From the NCBI RefSeq assembly GCF_000526335.1, contig NZ_JAFW01000001.1, forward strand, positions 124,001 through 188,000: a stretch of 64,000 bases of DNA, read 5' to 3'. Shown piece after piece: positions 59,635 to 64,000 of this stretch. The notes below the pieces were generated by a model. The model did no database searches. It saw only the letters and a program-made list of their open reading frames with translations, and was not told the origin of the DNA. The translations under genes and the position numbers were made by a program. The first letter of the stretch is position 1; every line of letters starts with the position of its first letter. This stretch comes from Arthrobacter sp. 31Y (lineage in GTDB: Bacteria > Actinomycetota > Actinomycetes > Actinomycetales > Micrococcaceae).

Positions 59635-59650
59635 TCCCCGCCTCACGGGA
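59635..59650 (-). promoter_or_regulatory. Candidate PyrR-binding loop in the pyr leader
   Basis: Minus strand UCCCGUGAGGCGGGGA contains UCCNGNGAGGY, the core of the PyrR recognition loop, closed by a UCCC/GGGA stem. It ends three bases before the GGGGAG Shine-Dalgarno sequence of pyrR. Bound PyrR would hide the ribosome site. Confidence 0.72.
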
Positions 59651-59774
59651 CGGAATTAAAAAAGGAATATTTGCTTTTCAAAGCTACCACAGCGCCCCTT
59701 TTCCGCCTCACCCAAGACGGCAGTGACCAGTGAGTTTAAGCTCACAGTCCGTGCCGTGGAATAGGCTCTTGCCC

Positions 59775-61025
59775 ATGACCATGAACCACCACGGCCAACC
59801 CGGCGGACAACCCTATCCGCGGCCTTATCTGGAACCTGGCGCCAACCCCACCTGGATCGGCCGCGTCCAGCCCGGGAATTATCAACCGGCCCCCGGTAAT
59901 CCCACAACACTGCCTCGCCAAACCTGGGCCAGGCCACCAGCGCCGCCAGCACGCCCGTCCTGGGGGACGCTTCCCTTGCTCATCAGTGCAACCGTGCTGG
60001 TTCTGGGCAGCCTGTTCCTGGTGGTTCCGTTTCTGCTGGGCAACACCGGCATCACCGGATTTGTCATAGGCTTCATTGCCTCCCTGATACCTCTCTCCGT
60101 GGTGCTATTGACGGTACGCCTGATCGATCGCTGGGAGCCCGAACCAAAGAGGCTCCTGTGGTTCGCCTTCACCTGGGGTGCTGCCGTTTCCATTGCCGGG
60201 ACGTTGCTCATCCAGCCGCTCTTCGCCCTCGCCGCCCCCACCTCCAGCGAAGAAGCATTCACCTACTTCATGGCCACGGTCCAGGCCCCCATCGTGGAGG
60301 AATTCACCAAATCGCTCGGTTTGCTGGTCCTGATCCTCGCAGCACGCAAGTACTTTGACGGACCTGTGGACGGCGTCGTTTTCGCCTTCACTATCGCCGC
60401 CGGTTTCGCGTTCACAGAGAACATCCTCTACTTTGGCCGCGAAATAGCCTCCTCCACCGATCCCAGTACTGACCTCATCCGGATTTTCATCCTCCGCGGT
60501 GTCATGTCGCCGTTCGCGCATGCAGTCTTCACGGGGACAACCGGACTGATCATGGGCTTCGCCGCCCGAAAATGGCACTCGGGCTACGCTTTCCTGGCCT
60601 TCTTCATCGGCTTGCTTCCCGCGATGTTCCTGCACAATCGATGGAACAGCATGGGCCAAAACTTCCTGGTGGAGTACTTCGTGGTCCAAGTCCCGATCTT
60701 CCTGGTTGCCGCTGCGGGCATCATTCTGCTCCGGGTCGCTGAAGGAAAACTAACCCGCCAACGGCTCCTCGAGTATGCCCGGGCAGGCTGGTTCACTCCA
60801 GCAGAAGTGGAGATGCTGGCTACCGCACGAGGCCGGCGGCAGGCTATCGGCTGGGCATCCCCGCGCGGGCGTGGAGCGCAAATGAAGGCCTTCATCAAGG
60901 CGGCCACAGCACTGGCGTTTACCCGGCAGCGGGTACTCAGCGGCCGCGATGTCCATGTCCATCAGCAGGACGAGCTTGAGCTCCTCAGGAGCATCCCCTC
61001 CCTCAGGGCAGCAGTCCTCCAGTAA
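59775..61025 (+). CDS. PrsW-family intramembrane metalloprotease
   Basis: Multi-span membrane protease-like protein of the PrsW/CPBP-related group, 416 residues from ATG 59775. A Pro/Gly-rich cytoplasmic N-terminus (about 1-65) precedes eight or so hydrophobic segments. The motif APIVEEFTKSLGLL (near 170-183) carries the Glu-Glu pair; a later HAVFTGTTGLIMGFA and a FLHNRWN histidine could complete the metal site. A ~110-residue C-terminal hydrophilic extension follows. PrsW cleaves an anti-sigma factor in Bacillus; the target here is unknown. Ends at a bidirectional terminator facing nusB. Confidence 0.9.
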   Translation: MTMNHHGQPGGQPYPRPYLEPGANPTWIGRVQPGNYQPAPGNPTTLPRQTWARPPAPPARPSWGTLPLLISATVLVLGSLFLVVPFLLGNTGITGFVIGFIASLIPLSVVLLTVRLIDRWEPEPKRLLWFAFTWGAAVSIAGTLLIQPLFALAAPTSSEEAFTYFMATVQAPIVEEFTKSLGLLVLILAARKYFDGPVDGVVFAFTIAAGFAFTENILYFGREIASSTDPSTDLIRIFILRGVMSPFAHAVFTGTTGLIMGFAARKWHSGYAFLAFFIGLLPAMFLHNRWNSMGQNFLVEYFVVQVPIFLVAAAGIILLRVAEGKLTRQRLLEYARAGWFTPAEVEMLATARGRRQAIGWASPRGRGAQMKAFIKAATALAFTRQRVLSGRDVHVHQQDELELLRSIPSLRAAVLQ

Positions 61026-61029
61026 TGCA

Positions 61030-61064
61030 GAAAGGACCCGCATCCTATGGATGCGGGTCCTTTC
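61030..61064. terminator. Bidirectional terminator
   Basis: A perfect 16-bp stem GAAAGGACCCGCATCC / GGATGCGGGTCCTTTC with a 3-base loop, between the convergent PrsW gene and nusB. Confidence 0.9.
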
Positions 61065-61118
61065 CCTAATCATTGCCCTGAACTCATCGCGCCTCGAAAA
61101 GCCTTCGCGAGTGAATGC

Positions 61119-61529
61119 CTACGCGAGGAGGGACGGCTTGAGCTTCTGCAGGCGGCCAAGCAGCCCGTTGATGAACGCGGGCGACTCGTCCGTGGACATG
61201 GTCTTGGCGAGAGCCACGGCTTCGCTGACAGCTACGCCGTCAGGAACTTCGTCATTGTAGAGAAGTTCCCAGGCACCGATGCGGAGGATGATGCGGTCAA
61301 CCGACGGCATCCGCTCCAACGTCCATCCCTGCGCGTAAGTCTGCAGGAACTCATCAATGGTTGCCTGCATGGAAACAACACCCTCCACGATTTCCACCGT
61401 GTAGGGGTTGATGACAAGATCGGTCTTCTCCCGGCGCGCTGTCATCGCATCAAAAGCCGAAACGGAACGCTGCTCCGCCTCGAAAAGTACTTCAAGTGCC
61501 CTGCTACGGGCTTTACCGCGTGCGCTCAC
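61119..61529 (-). CDS. nusB: Transcription antitermination factor NusB
   Basis: RNA-binding helical protein that, with NusE, supports antitermination in rRNA operons. It has 136 residues. The N-terminal ARSRALEVLFEAEQRS and the C-terminal VSEAVALAKTMSTDESPAFINGLLG blocks are typical. The GTG at 61529 overlaps the last base of the efp stop, so translation is coupled. Last gene of the aroK-aroB-TPR-efp-nusB array. Confidence 0.95.
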   Translation of the reverse strand: MSARGKARSRALEVLFEAEQRSVSAFDAMTARREKTDLVINPYTVEIVEGVVSMQATIDEFLQTYAQGWTLERMPSVDRIILRIGAWELLYNDEVPDGVAVSEAVALAKTMSTDESPAFINGLLGRLQKLKPSLLA

Positions 61530-62092
61530 TAGTCGTTGACCCGACCCAAGTAGCCGCCATCCCGGGTGTCAACCTTGACCTTGGTGCCCTGCTCAACAAA
61601 CAGCGGAACCTGGATTTCGTAGCCGGTCTCGACTGTGGCCGGCTTGGTGCCTGCCGAAGAGCGGTCGCCCTGAAGGCCCGGCTCCGTGTAAGTGATTTCG
61701 AGGACGACGCTCGGAGGCAGTTCGATGTACAGCGGAGTGCCCTCATGGATGGCAATGTTCACCATCTGGTTTTCGAGCATGAAGTTAGTGGCATCGCCCA
61801 CGGTGGCACCGGACACGGTGATTTGGTCGTAGTCCTGGGTGTCCATGAACACGAAGTCTTCGCCGTCCTGGTACAGGTACTGGTAATCGCGACGGTCAAC
61901 CGTAGCGGTTTCGATCTTGAGACCGGCGTTGAAAGTCTTGTCCACCACCTTGCCGGACATGACGTTGCGCATCTTGGTGCGGACGAAGGCGCCGCCCTTG
62001 CCAGGCTTGACGTGCTGGAACTCGATGATGTTCCAGAGCTGGCCCTCGAGCTTCAGTACGGTCCCGTTCTTGATGTCGTTTGTGGTTGCCAC
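61529..62092 (-). CDS. efp: Elongation factor P
   Basis: Relieves ribosome stalling at polyproline stretches. It has 187 residues in three beta-barrel domains. The tRNA-contacting loop KPGKGGAF has Lys32 at the tip; no dedicated EF-P modification gene (epmA, epmB, earP, ymfI) lies in this window. The ATG at 62092 follows a 153-base gap after the TPR gene, enough for its own promoter. Confidence 0.96.
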   Translation of the reverse strand: MATTNDIKNGTVLKLEGQLWNIIEFQHVKPGKGGAFVRTKMRNVMSGKVVDKTFNAGLKIETATVDRRDYQYLYQDGEDFVFMDTQDYDQITVSGATVGDATNFMLENQMVNIAIHEGTPLYIELPPSVVLEITYTEPGLQGDRSSAGTKPATVETGYEIQVPLFVEQGTKVKVDTRDGGYLGRVND

Positions 62093-62245
62093 TCGTATCC
62101 TCTGGTTATCGCACTGGTTCTAGCTGCCAGCTATCTATGCCAAGCAGGCGTACCAATCGGCCCGCCAGCGCGTATTTATCAAAAATCCAAGAACCATTCT
62201 ACCGGCATTTGCGCCAAAGGCTTGCGGGGAGTGTTCCACCGGGCT

Positions 62246-64000
<1,755 letters not shown>

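Overview
The window looks like core chromosome of a high-GC Gram-positive of the Micrococcaceae, most like Arthrobacter or Paenarthrobacter. I infer this from actinobacterial gene types (DUF3043 and DUF3097 proteins, actinobacterial integration host factor, a degenerate PriA, a metal-type LeuA) and from gene order. Many genes start with GTG or TTG. I see no rRNA, tRNA, CRISPR, insertion sequence, prophage or large repeat, and no region of clearly foreign base composition.

Layout. 1-2.2 kb: a truncated M20 dipeptidase, divergent from a DUF3043 membrane protein. 2.3-7.2 kb: pyrD, then a tightly coupled operon of an FAD dehydrogenase and two paralogous alpha/beta hydrolases. 7.3-10.8 kb: uppS, recO and leuA, with a leucine leader peptide in front of leuA. 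10.9-14.5 kb: an M13 metallopeptidase and an LCP cell-wall ligase. 14.6-22.8 kb: a phoH-ybeY-CNNM/CorC-era operon, a GerMN lipoprotein, and a CIRCE-controlled hrcA-dnaJ-rsmE operon. 22.9-28.7 kb: DUF3097, DUF4870, lepA-hemW, a PemK/MazF-like protein and rpsT. 28.8-36.1 kb: comEA-comEC-holA, degV, and leuS with a second leucine leader peptide plus a terminator hairpin. 36.2-41.6 kb: glpD, glpF and glpK with a divergent SorC-type regulator. 41.6-44.6 kb: aldo/keto reductase, alpha/beta hydrolase and GT4 glycosyltransferase. 44.6-59.7 kb: a long leftward array pyrR-pyrB-pyrC-(membrane protein)-carA-carB-pyrF-mihF-gmk-rpoZ-coaBC-metK-priA. 59.8-64 kb: a PrsW-like protease, then aroK(partial)-aroB-TPR-efp-nusB.

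How it fits together. The pyr genes encode the de novo UMP pathway (carAB, pyrB, pyrC, pyrD, pyrF) with PyrR as regulator. A PyrR-binding-loop-like hairpin precedes the pyrR Shine-Dalgarno sequence. leuA (leucine synthesis) and leuS (leucine charging) both follow short leader ORFs ending in Leu-Leu-Leu-Ser, so leucyl-tRNA supply probably sets the expression of both. The glp genes take up, phosphorylate and oxidise glycerol, and their divergent regulator has a palindrome in front of it.

I did not find a large undescribed system such as a new defence island. The most interesting signals are regulatory: the paired leucine leaders, the pyrR leader hairpin, and a lipoprotein gene whose signal peptide only makes sense with an ATT start. 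The FAD dehydrogenase/twin hydrolase operon is the best candidate for unknown enzymology.
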